Assembly (NCBI RefSeq): GCF_029633865.1
Contig: NC_079214.1
Location: 29,733,957 to 29,797,956 of the forward strand
DNA: 64,000 nucleotides
Direction of reading: 5' to 3'
Source: Lampris incognitus
Lineage: Eukaryota > Chordata > Actinopteri > Lampriformes > Lampridae
The stretch's first letter is position 1. The number at the start of each line of letters is the position of its first letter. Both the position numbers and the translations under genes were made by a program. Below are positions 22,561-34,883 of the stretch, in pieces. The notes under the pieces are model-generated. The model was not told the DNA's origin. It worked only from the letters and a program-made list of their open reading frames with translations, and made no database searches.

Positions 22561-24599
22561 TTGGCAGCCCCGCTGGGCTTTTGGTTAACGCCATCCATTT
22601 TCTGCTACTTTGCAATTTTTCTTGCACACTTCTCACTGATACAACCTAACTGATAGTGGGTCATGTAAAAATTAATTCCATTATTTTTAACATTGACTTG
22701 GCTTAAGAAAAACTGATCTTGAATCTGTGCAATGTAAGCCACCTGCTCTCTATGCCCACCCACCTTGACCGTTAGCCAATCTGTACAGTGTATTGCCGCT
22801 TGCTCACCAGTCGCCACTTGCCCAGCCATCTCACCAATATAATAATCAATCATGAGACTTAATTTTCCTGGAAACAACTTTTATTTCATTCTGATAATAA
22901 GTCATAAGTCCTACAGGGATTTACATTCTGCTTGCATTCTCCAGAACAGGTAAATTGAGCACAGGAAAATAAATGTACAGAATCCCCTTCTGAAACCCTT
23001 GAGTCACATGAGGAAAAACACCACAGAAAAATCTTATCGGGGGGGGAGAGAAGCCACAAGAAAAGCTTCGGAGGAAGGATCGCTGTTTCAGGATGGATTG
23101 GGGTGTAAAACGTGCCGAGTGGACAGAATAGATAAGCAGTATATGAATTACAACATGCGCTCACAGCAGGATATGGCCCCACTTAAGAATTAATTTTCTT
23201 TTTGAAAAAGTTCTTAAGTATTTTGCTTGCCGTTGAGGGTACACCATCCTAAATCACAGTATTCTGTAGAGCATAAAACAGAAAAAATATATATAAAGAT
23301 TTGTAGAAAGACAGTTTTCAGAACTTTATCAACTGATGGAGTTTCTGATGCTGGCTATGAGGTCTCATTGTTGAAACTTGATGATAAAATCAAGATGCTG
23401 TTACCAGCAATTTGAGTCTATAAACAATTACTGTAAAAACCAAAATCACAAAGGATGTTTCATTATGCTGACCTAATCTTGGATAATCTGTGAAAATCTA
23501 TGATTATTTATTATGATTTATTTTAATATAGTATAATTAAACTTTATCTAACCATCAACCAAAATAGAACAGACCACAAGTATTATTTTTTCCATGAAAA
23601 AAAAAAATCAATACTGCCAAAATGTGGCAAAACTAATCATTTTCATATCATCAAGGGCTTTCTCCCTTTTGCTTCTTCTGTGGTGTCATAGAATAAAAAT
23701 CCAAGAATGGCAGTTACCCATAGTACATACATGTACTGCAAAGCTCTGTCATAGTGCAAGCAATTTATGGGTAAAAACTAAAAAGTTTGTTTATTATTCT
23801 ACCCTCATTACTACAGATAGTGCAGCATATTACATTACTTTGTTATGCGTTGAATGAAGAGCACAGACAATAAAATTCCCACCAAATTTCTGTGTTATGT
23901 GACGCTTTGTCATATGAAGAGAGATGTAAATGTTAGTTACAGGGCCTGATGTCAGATAACCATTGCTCATGAGATACCACATCTGATTGTTGTAATTTTG
24001 CCATTTGAGTCAATGATGATATGGACTTCAACACATGTAAAACATATCTCAACACAATGCACCTGCACTGCAATGTGGCAGCAATTGGGGACTCCCTCAG
24101 TTAAAGTGAATTCACATCAATCGAGGAACAATGCTTCCACCTTATTAAGACAAGTCTTATGGTTGGATAAGACAAACTCACCTCTCTAGAACAGCAGAGA
24201 GTTGCTGTGGAAAACGAAGCAACACAGATGGACACGATAAACTCCAGAATAGAGAAGAATACCATGGAAAATTGAAGTCGACTCTGGAAAACATTTCACA
24301 AAGTAATTAGGGTTCATATATCTTTTAAAATGTCAACTAAAATAATTTTAAATTTAGTTGTCAGGTCAAAGCTTTTCTGTGCCTTGCAAAGCAGTCCCTG
24401 TCTTCATAAAACTGTCTTTTATTTGCAGATTTTTTTTTCTTTTACAGGAACAGGAATCATAGATTTGAACTATATTTCTGCATATCCACCGTAGAATGTA
24501 GGTATGTGTTGTCTTCCGCCATAGAGGAAGATGCACGTATTATGGAAAAAATCAAAAAATGTTGAATCAGTTCAACTAAGGGACATCTTCTGACAATGT
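22561..24599. other. Non-coding stretch downstream of the MS4A-like exons
   Basis: No gene or mobile element recognised. It is the region in which the last exons of the minus-strand MS4A-like gene should lie. One weak candidate at 23643-23735 is discussed under rejected items. Confidence 0.4.
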
Positions 24600-24700
24600 C
24601 ACTTAGTTGAGCGATGAAATGCATCGATCAATAAACATTGTATCCAGATGAACTGATTCAACTTTCTTTGATTTTCTTACCTGGATTATTGAGCATTCGT
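24600..24700 (-). repeat. Dispersed repeat D, copy 1
   Basis: On the minus strand: CTCAATAATCCAGGTAAG, then a GTTGAATCAGTTCATCTGGA-type block, then a TTTCATC stretch. Other copies are at 46266, 46477 and 49867. Family unknown. Confidence 0.7.
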
Positions 24701-24974
24701 TGACATTATGGAAAAACAGTTCAACACTGTAATCTGTTTTTAAAGATTTTGCATGTACTTGTGAAAATTTTGTTTTAGAAAAATTGTTAACGCAAGGCAA
24801 ATGAGTAAGAAGTTTAAACGAACAGCTTCAGAGAAGATGCATTTCCCTTCTTTTGAGAAGAGCTGCTAATGATGTCCAGCAATTGAGGTAAGCTAAACCC
24901 ACCATTGAAGGTACCTTCAAACACAGTACAGCCATAAAAAGGTATTCATCAGCTTGTCTAACTCTACGTAAGTA

Positions 24975-26572
24975 CAAACCCCAATTCCAATGAAGTTGGG
25001 ACGTTGTGTAAAACGTAAATAAAAACAGAATACAATTATTTGCAAATCCTTTTCGACCTATATTCAATTGAGTACACTACAAAGACAAGATATTTAATGT
25101 TCAAACTGATAAACTTTGTTTTTTGCAAATATTCCCTTGAATTTGATGCCTGCAACACGTTCCAAAAAAGCTGGGACAGGGGCAACGAAAGACTGGGAAA
25201 GTTGAGGAATGCTCAAAAAACACCTGTTTGGAACATTCCACAGGTGAACAGGTTCATTGGAAACAGGTGAGTGCCATGATTGGGTATGAAAGGAGCATCC
25301 CCAAAAGGCTCAGCCGTTCACACGCAAGGATGGGGCGAAGGTCACCACTTTGTGAACAACTGCGTGAGCAAATAGTCCAACAGTTTAAGAAAACGTTTCT
25401 CAACGTACAATTGCAAGGAATTTAGGGATTTCATCATCTCCAGTCCATAATATCAAAAGATTCAGAGAATCCGAAGAAATCTGCACGTAAGCGGCAAGGC
25501 CGAAAACCAACATTGAATGCCCGTGACCTTCGATCCCTCAGGTGGCACTGCATTAAAAACCGACATCATTCTGTAAAGGATATTACCACGTGGGCTCAGG
25601 AACACTTCGGAAAACCATCGTCAGTTAACACAGTTCGTCACTACATCTACAAGTGCAAGTTAAAACTCTACCATGCAAAACGAAAGCCATATATATCAAC
25701 AACACCCAGAAACGCTGCCGGCTTCTCTGGGCCCGAGCTCATCTGAGATGGACTGACGCAAAGTGGGAAAGTGTGCTGTGGTCTGATGAGTCCACATTTC
25801 AAATTGTTTTTGGAAATCACGGACGTCGTGTCCTCCGGGCTAAAGAGGAAAAGGACCATCCAGATTGTTATCAGTGCAAAGTTCAAAAGCCAGCATCTGT
25901 GATGGTATGGGGGTGTGTTAGTGCCCATGGCATCATGGGTAACTTGCACATCTGTGAAGGTACCATTAATGCTGAAAGGTACATACAGGTTTTGGAGCAA
26001 CATATGCTGTCATCCAAGTGATGTCTTTTTCAGGGACGTCCCTGCTTATTTCAGCAAGACAATGCCAAGCCACATTCTGCACGTGTTACAACAGCGGGGC
26101 TTCATAGTAAAAGAGTGCGGGTACTAGACTGGCCTGCCTGCAGTCCAGACCTGTCTCCCATTGAAAATGTGTGGCGCATTATGAAGCGCAAAATACGACA
26201 ACGGAGACCCCGGACTGTTGAGCAACTGAAGTCGTACATCAAGCAAGAATGGGAAAGGATTCCACCTACAAAGCTTCAACAATTAGTGTCCTGAGTTCCC
26301 AAACGCTTATTGAGTGTTGTTAAAAGGAAAGGTGATGTATAACACAGTGGTAACCATGCCCCTGTCCCAGCTTTTTTGGAATGTGTTGCAGGCATCAAAT
26401 TAGAAATCAGTGAATATTTGCAAAAAAACAATAAAGTTTATCAGTTTGAACATTAAATATCTTGTCTTTGTAGTGTATTCAATTGAATATAGGTCGAAAA
26501 GGATTTGCAAACCATTATATTCTCTTTTTATTTACGTTTTACATGTCCCAACTTCATTGGAATTGGGGTTTG
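24975..26572 (+). mobile_element. Tc1-like transposon, 1.6 kb
   Basis: The ends are CAAACCCCAATTCC at 24975 and the complement ending TTGGGGTTTG at 26572, flanked by TA on both sides (24973-24974 and 26573-26574). The inverted repeats are long: matching inverted sequence extends inward about 210 bp on each side. Size, TA target and a DDE transposase fit Tc1/mariner. Confidence 0.95.
25260..26300 (+). pseudogene. Tc1-like transposase, decayed
   Basis: The N-terminal DNA-binding region (NARDLRSLRWHCIKNRHHSV) is followed by VLWSDESTFQIVFG (first D), GRPCLFQQDNAKPHSA (second D) and CSPDLSPIENVWRIMKRKIR (E). The D-to-E gap counts as 34 residues, as in Tc1 elements. Stops occur near 25424, 25745 and 26021, with frame changes between blocks, so it is inactive. 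Confidence 0.9.
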
Positions 26573-26661
26573 TAAGACAGAGTAAAAACCCAGAAGCCAA
26601 ACTACTTCCTTAACATTTGTTACAATACAGACTGATAGGGAAGTATTATGTAAAACCTTAC

Positions 26662-26799
26662 CAGATGATGGCACACTCTAATATAATTGTATGTATGGCA
26701 AGGGGGGAAGAGAAATACGAAGGCACCGTACAAATGTAAAACACTGCCCGCACAAGCAGCAAGAGCAGCGACGATATGCATCCATAATGTACCATACAC
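26662..26799 (-). CDS. MS4A-like protein, exon 4 (TM3 and outer loop)
   Basis: Phase-0 exon of 46 codons, acceptor TTTTTTACAG before 26799 and donor CTG|GTAAGG at 26662/26661. It encodes a hydrophobic helix (MHIVAALAACAGSVL) and a loop with two cysteines (PPCHTYNYIRVC), as between the third and fourth membrane helices of MS4A/CD20-like proteins. The exon for the fourth helix and C-terminus was not found; the Tc1-like element sits just downstream. Confidence 0.75.
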
Positions 26800-26929
26800 C
26801 TGTAAAAAATAAAACACAGGTATATAGATATAGAATTTCATGTAGTATAATCATTTTGCAAGTGATTTAGTGATGAGTATAATTAGTGGTCATAGAGGAC
26901 ATCGCAGTTTGAAAAGAACTTAACCTTAC

Positions 26930-26986
26930 CATGCTCCTTTTCAGTTTCTTAGCAGTAGCAACAGTCAGAGCACCAGCAGCTATATA
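26930..26986 (-). CDS. MS4A-like protein, exon 3 (TM2)
   Basis: Phase-0 exon of 19 codons between CTCCCCAG and ATG|GTAAGG. It encodes YIAAGALTVATAKKLKRSM, matching the second-helix pattern of the MS4A family (YIxxGxLxxxxxKK). Too short to be found as an open frame; the splice signals and phase support it. Confidence 0.8.
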
Positions 26987-27339
26987 CTGGGGAGGGAGAG
27001 GGATTATTGAGCGATCATGGTACAACACAACTCTTATTAAAATTCAACAAAATTCAAAATTTGATCTACAATACAAAAGAAAAACTGTCCCTAATTAATT
27101 GTATGAGGCTAATCTTTCCCAAATAGCTAGGTTAAATCTTTACAACAAATTCTTGTCTAATAAGACAGTGGTGCTCAGGCTGAATTAAGATCTTAAACAG
27201 TAACACTTTCATTACAGAACACTTACATACATTTACATCTAGAACATTTAACAATTTCTTGACCCTCCTCCCTGACGACCTATGAACTCGCGCAAGATTG
27301 TGAAATGCAGCGTACGATGGTTAGTCAGGGTCATACTTG

Positions 27340-27720
27340 TAGTGTTCTTCCCCTGGATTCCCACCTTGCCATGGTGGAGAAACCAATGATCCCAAGATCC
27401 CAATAGCTATGCCGCCCGGAGCTTGGCTCCTGCTAGGGTCACCCAAGGCAGACAGGTCAAAGGGGAGGTTCCTGATGAACCGCAATCCAACAAAGACCTC
27501 AATGGCAGAACTGATGGAAGATGTCTCCAGGTCACAGCGGTGAAGGCTACAACAGAGGGTGGTCCCCAGTTGGCTTCGTTCTCCATGTCATTGACTCTGG
27601 CCACCCCCTGCCAAGGACTGTTTGGTGGCTACAGGCTCATCAGCCACTCCATGTAAAGAGCTGTCACGCGCAGGCATCCTCCCATTATGCAGCTGCAGGA
27701 TAGGCCTCTACGCCCACCTG
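27340..27720 (+). repeat. Dispersed repeat, possible LINE 5' part
   Basis: CACCTTGCCATGGTGGAG and the following 60 bp match 45635-45715 closely (GATCCCAAGA...AGCTATGCCG). Both are probably pieces of one dispersed family. It lies in intron 2 of the MS4A-like gene. The short frames in it are not supported. Confidence 0.45.
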
Positions 27721-28121
27721 AGGACCCAGAGGGAGGGTGGTCATACTCGACCCTGAGTGACCGCCGATGATTATGACCAGTAAAAAGCAGATTACCTGAT
27801 CTTTTTTTATCTGCCCACACAATAATGCGCACTGCACATGATTTTAACTTGTAAAATGTTCAATATGAAGACACAGACAGACACACATAGGTGGACAGAC
27901 AGACAGATGGATCTGAGGTTTCACTCTAGGCTGGATTTGTAGTGTTCTCAATATAGCTTTACATCATGTCCCTGAATTTCTTCACCAAGCCATTTATTGG
28001 CAATGAGGTACTTTCCGACCTAAATTGCTCTTACTCAATAGCTCTGTGACTAGTCAGTATTAAGAAACACTGGCATAAATGAAACGTGACTCATGTAACT
28101 TGTCTTGTAATATCCACTTAC

Positions 28122-28229
28122 AATGATAATTCCCCAGTATGCTTTTAACACAAGCTCAATCTCTATTCCGAAAGCCATCATCACAACTGCTACCAAGACC
28201 ATGATGATCCCAATCGCCATTTCAATAGC
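28122..28229 (-). CDS. MS4A-like protein, exon 2 (TM1)
   Basis: Phase-0 exon of 36 codons between TTCCCACAG and ATT|GTAAGT. It encodes AIEMAIGIIMVLVAVVMMAF, a first membrane helix, then a short charged loop and KAYWGIII. Exon boundaries and helix placement match MS4A genes, whose coding exons are split between helices in phase 0. Confidence 0.8.
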
Positions 28230-28445
28230 CTGTGGGAAGAGTGAGAAATGTTATGGTCCTTACAGATAGTTAAGCATTTTTTAGATAAAAAATGCAAGAC
28301 AAACATAAGAAGCCAGACAATCAACAAAACAGAACGAACATGTTCTTTTTGCTTATGCCCTTGATCTGCATTTTGATGTTGCCTTGCATTGTAATACAAT
28401 TTGATGTGATCAGAATTAGACTTCCAGGATTCTCAAAGACCATAC

Positions 28446-28577
28446 CCCAAGTACTCTGGGATGCATCTTGGGGAACTTGCTCAGGTCAGAAGAGTCCGTC
28501 GGTTTCTCATTAGCTGAAGGTGCTACCTCTCCTCCGCTCATCACCCGATTAGCTGCAGTCTCTACAGTGCTGGACAT
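28446..28577 (-). CDS. MS4A-like protein, first coding exon
   Basis: The ATG at 28577 opens 44 codons ending KMHPRVLG, followed by the donor GTATGG. An acceptor (TTTGTTTCCAG) lies about 34 bp upstream of the ATG, so a 5' noncoding exon precedes it. PxVLG leading straight into the first membrane helix is the MS4A signature. Exons 1-4 join in phase 0 to 145 residues with three membrane helices. Members are tetraspan plasma-membrane proteins often found in immune and chemosensory cells; the role of this paralogue is unknown. Confidence 0.8.
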
Positions 28578-28839
28578 CTTCAATGAACTTCAGTTTGCTC
28601 ACCCACTTCTGGAAACAAATTCTCTCCTAAAAACCCAGAAGCACGGAGAGCCAAGGTTGTCGCATTAGAGCAAATTGATTCAATGACTCAGTCTTGAGCG
28701 ACCAATTGAGAAAAATAAGATGCGACACACTTGATTACTCTTTCAAAAGATTTAACTGAAATAGAAGGGAGACTGGGGCATGTTGTCACACTTTTCACTC
28801 TCATTTCTCAAATGCAATACATTACAATGACTTAATTTT

Positions 28840-28904
28840 CCTCCCACAGTCCAAAGACATGTAGGTCAGGTGAACTGACCATACTAAATTGTCCCTAGGT
28901 GTGA

Positions 28905-28985
<81 letters not shown>

Positions 28986-29112
28986 TCAGCCCTGTGATGG
29001 ACTGGCGGCCTGTCCAGGGTGTCACCCCGCCTGCCACCCAGTGACTGCTGGGATAGGCTCCAGCATCCCCGCAACCCTGAGAGCAGGATAAGCGGTTTGG
29101 ATAATGGATGGA
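28840..29112 (+). repeat. SINE family A copy with GT tract
   Basis: Body CCTCCCACAGTCCAAAGAC to GGATAAGCGG, with an internal GT tract (28908-28984) at the same site as other copies. The head is missing. Confidence 0.9.
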
Positions 29113-31824
29113 TGGACTTAATTTTCATATTAAACACAATAGCATCTTATGCACATAAACATAAGTTAATTTGACTTGTTTTTTTTAGCATGACTATCTG
29201 ACACTGAGCAGGGTAAGTTCCCAAGTTGATTTTCCCATCAAATAGCAACCCAACCAAGTCCCTCTGAACATTGACTTTTGATTCTAAATTCAAATACAAT
29301 CAAATGCAGTTTATTTATGAATAACTAAGACTAGTTCATAAGTATTAAAAAGTTGTATTTAATAGGGCAAAGATTGGTAAGAACTGTATTTTCTAATCTT
29401 TAAAAGTGAAATAATTTCACTGACATTGCACTGCTGAATATCATTTTTGGTGAGGGGCATATCTAGGAAGGCCTCTAAACCTCATACTTGATGCTGTAAT
29501 GAAATCGTTTAGTATTCATGTTCCTGGCCTGAAACCAATGACATACAGCCAGGGTAGGCAGGGTATGATAATTTAATCAAAATAACCATACAACAAATTC
29601 ATAACAACATATCAAAATCTCACTCTAGTAACAAGTATGCTGTGTTATAACATTTTTAATGATATTTTTATCTCCTTGTCCTTTTTAAATCCTTAAACTT
29701 CTAAGAGGGAAATGACGTGTAGCGCACGAGGAAAGGAAAGGTACTGCTTATGGCGGGAGTGTGAGCCAATCAGAGCCATCAAGGTCACGTCACGGAGAGA
29801 TTTGTGGCGAAAGACAGGCGAACTGACTTCCTCTTCAAGTGAGGTTAAGCCATTGATTTTGCGCTTTTATGCTGTGTTAAATTAAAATAAAAAACTGTAA
29901 ACGTGTTGTTCATGTAGTATGGCTGTATTGGACAAGTTGACATATAAATATGATTTTTAATTTGATTTTATTCTCTAAATTTTGACTTTTATAGAATGCT
30001 GTCCTGCGTCAGACAACCATCACTGAAACACCTTCCCCATCAGCTGCACACATTCGTTATTTCACATCCTTGTTATTAATAGCTCTTTATACAGTTATTT
30101 TGTAGATGTTTTAATTCAAGTTTCATTGTTCATATTTACAAATCTATGCAAATGTAGAGTTCACAAAGGTGTGCAACTGTTTGTGTAGCTGAACTGAAGT
30201 GTTTAGTAATGGATTTTACAGATCTATACAACATTTGAATTGATATTTGTTAATTTTTAGACCTCTAGTTTGCATTAATATTTATTGTTCCCATGCAAAT
30301 GTAGAATCCACAAAAGGTATGGCACTGTTCTTACATTCATGCGCTTTTGCAATTGTGTAGCTGAAGTGTTTAGCTGCAGTGGATGCTTGCATGCATGCTT
30401 TGCAGTCAGTATCACTTGCTTTTGTCACTTTGTCTTTTCTAAGATACTAGCTAAAAGCTAAATGTGAAATTGAATATTGTGAATGACATGAGTACATGGG
30501 TCATATATGGCCTCCCAAGTCACACGCTCTTTTTTTTTTTACTTGTGGTTTTGCCAGAGGTTTTTTTTTTGTTGTTTGTTGGGGGGGGGGGTTTGTTGGG
30601 TTTTTTTCCCCAGACTGGCTCAAGGCATCATGCCACATTTTCTTTTCACTGACAATTCATCTCCCACTAATACATCAAAAACAGCCCTCAAAGTTGTCAA
30701 CCATTTTGAAGTTTACAGATTTGTGCAAGTCATCTCAGTTTGTCTTCCATTTCTACAAATCAGTGCAATTACGCATAAACAACATTTACAGTTAACTTTC
30801 ACGATGCAGTTTTTGTGATTATGTTGATTCACTTTTTAAAATGTTTACAAGTTGTTATATGATGTAGTTGAACTGGATTGGGATCTAACTGCACAGGAGA
30901 ATCATTAATGGTGGGATACATGCTATTATATGTTTACTTTCTCACCATTTGTCACCTAATATGCTGATGTCACTTTGTATTTTATAAGTTTGCTTCTAAA
31001 TAGTTTTGGGTAAAAGCATGTCCTAAGGGACCAACTGGTACTTTCACATGTATTGCCCAAAAATTCATGTTTTTTATTGATTTATAGGTGACCTCAATAC
31101 ATATGATCTCAATGTTCTGTCACCTCAGCACCCAGTTTATTTATATGAAGTCACTCAGTTCTGCTATCACTCATTTTATTATACATCATAATACTGGAAA
31201 TGAATTGGTACATAATTTAAATATATGCATTTGTATATTTTACATATTAAATTGCATATTTTTACCACAAATGTTTCTTTGTGTTGTGTATGTGTTTTCT
31301 TCTTTTCAGGTAATGTTTCAACAATATTTATAAATAGTATCTGATAACTGCTGTTTGTAGTGACCGCAATGAAATTCACAGTGGTTTGGGAGCTCTAAGG
31401 AAAGGCAATTGGTGTTAACTAATCATATCAAAAACAAGAAAAAATACTTCATATATACTTTGATAATATTTTTGTTTAGGTTTTCATTTGGAATGTAGTT
31501 CAGCCAGGGGGGCACAATATTCTAGAATTCTATGGCAGTTGGATGAATGAAGAAGGATCAGATTGTTATAAAACATTGGAGAGCTAAAAAGGATGTAATT
31601 TGGATTTGTGAAAGCCCACTGCCTACCCAGCCACTGACCTCACTGCCTGAAATGCACGTCACTGCCTGAAATTATCTGTGTTTATGCAACAAATGACTCC
31701 CAAATAGGGAGATTTGTTTCCATGATTCCTCACTGAGGTGCTGGATTTATATGACTATGATGTATTTCTGGTGAGTTTGTCTAACATTTCTATGATGGAG
31801 AGGCAGTTTTTCAGTGCAAGGCTG
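29113..31824. other. Mostly AT-rich non-coding stretch
   Basis: No protein-coding exon recognised. Around 29705-29845 a less AT-rich island carries a CCAAT box (AGCCAATCAG) and CRE-like CACGTCAC, followed by a possible donor (CAA|GTGAGG). An acceptor-like TTTTCTTCTTTTCAG ends near 31309. Together these could be a noncoding transcript on the plus strand, but this is weak. T and G homopolymers lie at 30530-30610. Confidence 0.3.
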
Positions 31825-32040
31825 GCTTTACACAATGAAACTTTCATGCAACTTAAGTTGCACAAACATTTTGCAACTCGCAACTCATAAATTCAACCAC
31901 GTTGTGTGAAAAGGGTTTCATGTGTAATGTCAGCTTAGTGAAATAAACAGTTGTGTTGCACGAGACTTTGATTATAGAAATTGTGTTTCATGCACTTTGC
32001 AAACTGCAACTAGTTGCATGAAAGTTTCACCATGTAAAGC
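31825..32040. mobile_element. MITE candidate
   Basis: Inverted arms at 31825-31853 and 32012-32040 match at about 26 of 29 positions (GCTTTACA...GAAACTTTCATGCAACT). The 158-bp interior has no coding capacity. No clear TSD was found, so the superfamily is open. Confidence 0.65.
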
Positions 32041-32780
32041 AACCTAAATCTCATTAAGACTCATCTTCACCATGCTCACCACACAATTTATTTTTTTTAA
32101 AACTATTGAGCAATGAAAGTGACTTGGCAGTCATCAGAATATGTTGAAGAAAACGTTGTAGACTTCTGTTGTAAATGTGTGTTGTCTACTGGAAGAGCAT
32201 TTGGTAGATAACTTGAAAATTGCTTTATTTTCAATGTGACAGTAAAAGTTGTGGCTGCTGATACAGATGCTACAGTTGTAAATACAAATTCTGATTACTT
32301 TGACTGTGAATTTTCTCCTTTAGGATAAATGATACATTTGTGTTGTGCGACGATAGCCTGTCACACTCACCTGTGGACACCCTGAATCAGTCTAATCGTA
32401 TGTCCACATTTTTAGCCACACACTGTTGTATTAGGCCAAGTACTTTTAAAATTCCATCAATGCTCCAGTCATTGCAAAATTATAATGCTGAACATCTGTA
32501 AAAACGTTTTATGAAATAACACAAGCAAGCTTTCATTATTCAAATGGTGAAAAAAAATTATAAAACTATTCTCATCTTGGATTACAATGACCTCATCTAC
32601 AAGATGGGACACAAGGCTATTTGAATCAGTGCCATCTCACTTTTGAGTAAGGGGCAGTATGCTAACTTTCTACTCCAAAATACCCCCCTCTCCTCTTTTT
32701 TTTCTCTCGCAGTCTTCGATACTAACTAATAAGGTCTTAGACTACAACAATTCTTATTGCCCTGCCTCAACCTACACAAG
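32041..32780. other. Non-coding stretch
   Basis: Nothing recognised. Confidence 0.4.
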
Positions 32781-32850
32781 GAAGACTTTTTTTTTATTTC
32801 CCCCCCTTTTCTCCCCAATTGTATCCGGTCAATTACCCTACTCAATGAGG
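32781..32850 (-). repeat. SINE family B tail fragment
   Basis: TTTTCTCCCCAATTGTATCC and following bases match the 3' tail of the SINE at 52775-53212. Confidence 0.5.
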
Positions 32851-32933
32851 AAGACGGTTTTTACTGCATCAGGGCAACTCACTTATTGACAGTCATGTCA
32901 AAAGCATGAGAACACACAAGGTCCTCTGTAGAG

Positions 32934-33124
32934 TGTAGTGATATAATGCTATGTATATCCACTGGAACTACACTAGGTGTTATGTACTACCCGGACTGTT
33001 ATTATGGTTACACCACTACCATGTATGGTTATTACATCTGCCTACTGAGCCACGATTAAACCTGAGTTCTATAACCCGGTGTGGTCATTGATCCTCGACC
33101 AATACTACCCCAAGTATTACTTCA
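32934..33124 (+). repeat. gypsy-1 5' LTR
   Basis: TGTAGTGATATAATG...TATTACTTCA, TG...CA ends. It should carry the promoter. Confidence 0.95.
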
Positions 33125-33247
33125 TGGTGGCAGCGGTAAAGTACTCTCTATGAAGAATGAAGATAGACTGATAAAATTGTCCGTGGATAATTTCTGTCAT
33201 CATTCAAGCAAGAGTGCGCAGGAGCTAAGCTAGCAACAGGAGACGTC

Positions 33248-34883
33248 ATGGCATCGCACCTACCAACGATGAATTGGTCAGACCCGGACCTGGGTGAGGC
33301 AATTTCACATTATAAACAGAAAATGACTCTGTATTTAGAAGATGAAGAAATAAATGGTGCAGCTAAACAAGCTAGGAAAATATGTCGTGGAATCGGAGAT
33401 GAAGGATTAAAAAGACTGAACGCCAGTGGTCTCACCGATGATGACAAGAAAAAGCCTGCCAACCTGGGACTTCTTTGAAAAACAGCTAAAGTTGAACTTA
33501 AATTTCAGAATCCATAGACTGCAACTGATGCAACACAGACAGAAACCAGATGAGAATATTGATGATTTTGTGACCAGAGCCAGAACACTAGTTCAGAAAT
33601 GTCAGTTTTCAGACGAAGAGCTTAACGAGCGTATGATTGATATTGTGAGCACTCCCCATGATGCCCTGAGGAACGATCTATACAGCAAACCAAAAGGATA
33701 TTCCTTAGCAGAGGTTCTGGCCGAGGGACGAAAATATGAAGCCCTGACAGCCGGCAATGAACAGTTAGACAAACTTAGCCTGTCACACAATGAGAGAATA
33801 CACGCTGTGGACAGGGACCGCATATGTCGTAACTGTGGGAGAAGCCACAAACCACGTCGATGTCCTGCATATGATGATGAATGCAATGCATGTGGTGCAA
33901 AAGATCACTGGGAGCGGTGCTGCAGGAAGGCCAAACGAGAGCGCCAGGAACACTCCAGCCAGAGCAGGAGCGGGGGAAGTAAGTCCCACACACCACAAGA
34001 CAAACAGCACAAGCGCAAAACCTATAAAGACAAAAAGCAACAGAGCAGGACTCGCATACATGCTGTAGAGAGTAGCAGTGAAACGGACAGTGAGAACGAA
34101 AGTACCTACCAGAAACAGTTCCACTCCATAACTATCAGTGAAAAGTGCATGCATAGCATAGACAGCAAGCCGGCCAGAGAGGAGGCGTACACAGTCGTGA
34201 TGGTGACACCACCTGACCTACCTGGTCGTGGATACACACTACGTCTGAAGATAGACACAGGTGCGTCAGGCAACACACTCCAATTACGTACCTTCAAGCA
34301 GATGTACGGTGAAAATGCATGCACCCAGAAACGACTGAAAAAAACCAACAGGAGGCTATCTGCATACAGTGGTCATGCCATCCCCTGCCTAGGCACCATT
34401 GACATTCCATGCCAGTACAAAGAATCCAAATGGATCAATGCAAAGTTCTACGTTGTAGACGTACCAGGGCCAGCCATAGTTGGGCTGCCAACATGTGAAC
34501 TGTTAAACCTATTGACTGTCAATGTAGATGCAGTGACCGAGAAAGGAAATGCAAACCAGAAAAAAGTCAACACAAGACAGACAAAACCCAAAATGACCAT
34601 ATCTAACAGTGCAGACCTAAAGAGAGCATACCCAGACCAGTTTGACAAAATTGGCAACTTCAGTGGAAAGGCCAAGCTCTTCCTGAAAAAGGATGCTGAA
34701 CCATTCATAGACCCACCACGTAAGTGCAGCAATCACATCAAAGACAAACTGAAAGATGAACTGAATAACCTAGTCGAACAAGATGTGTTAAGTAGAACAG
34801 CACACAGACTAATGCTCAAGTCTGGCATACAGCACAAAGAAAGACGGTTCCCTTCGTATATGCTTAGACCCCCAAAAGCTTAA
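33248..34883 (+). pseudogene. gypsy-1 gag and protease, frameshifted
   Basis: Gag starts MASHLPTMNWSDPDLG at 33248 and leaves frame near 33450, where an A-run is one base longer than the frame needs. The next frame carries a retrotransposon-type capsid region (FVTRARTLVQKCQFSDEELN), a double zinc-knuckle region (CRNCGRSHKPRRC and CNACGAKDHWERCC) and the aspartic protease motif LKIDTGASGNTL. The product would form the particle and process the polyprotein. The frame fails again near 34797-34811, where a stop and a shift precede RT. Confidence 0.9.

Noticed and set aside
23643-23735. Candidate last exon of the MS4A-like gene (minus strand, YMYVLWVTAILGFLFY then a stop)
   Set aside because: It is phase-compatible and hydrophobic, but the acceptor lacks a good pyrimidine tract, the helix is short, and no family motif supports it.
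24830-24935. Minus-strand frame GCTVFEGTFNGGFSLPQ as an MS4A C-terminus
   Set aside because: No acceptor precedes it and no membrane helix is attached.
28822-29137. Frames of Thr-His or Cys-Val repeats (also near 19020, 44900 and 48150)
   Set aside because: These are translations of CA/GT microsatellites inside SINEs and other repeats.
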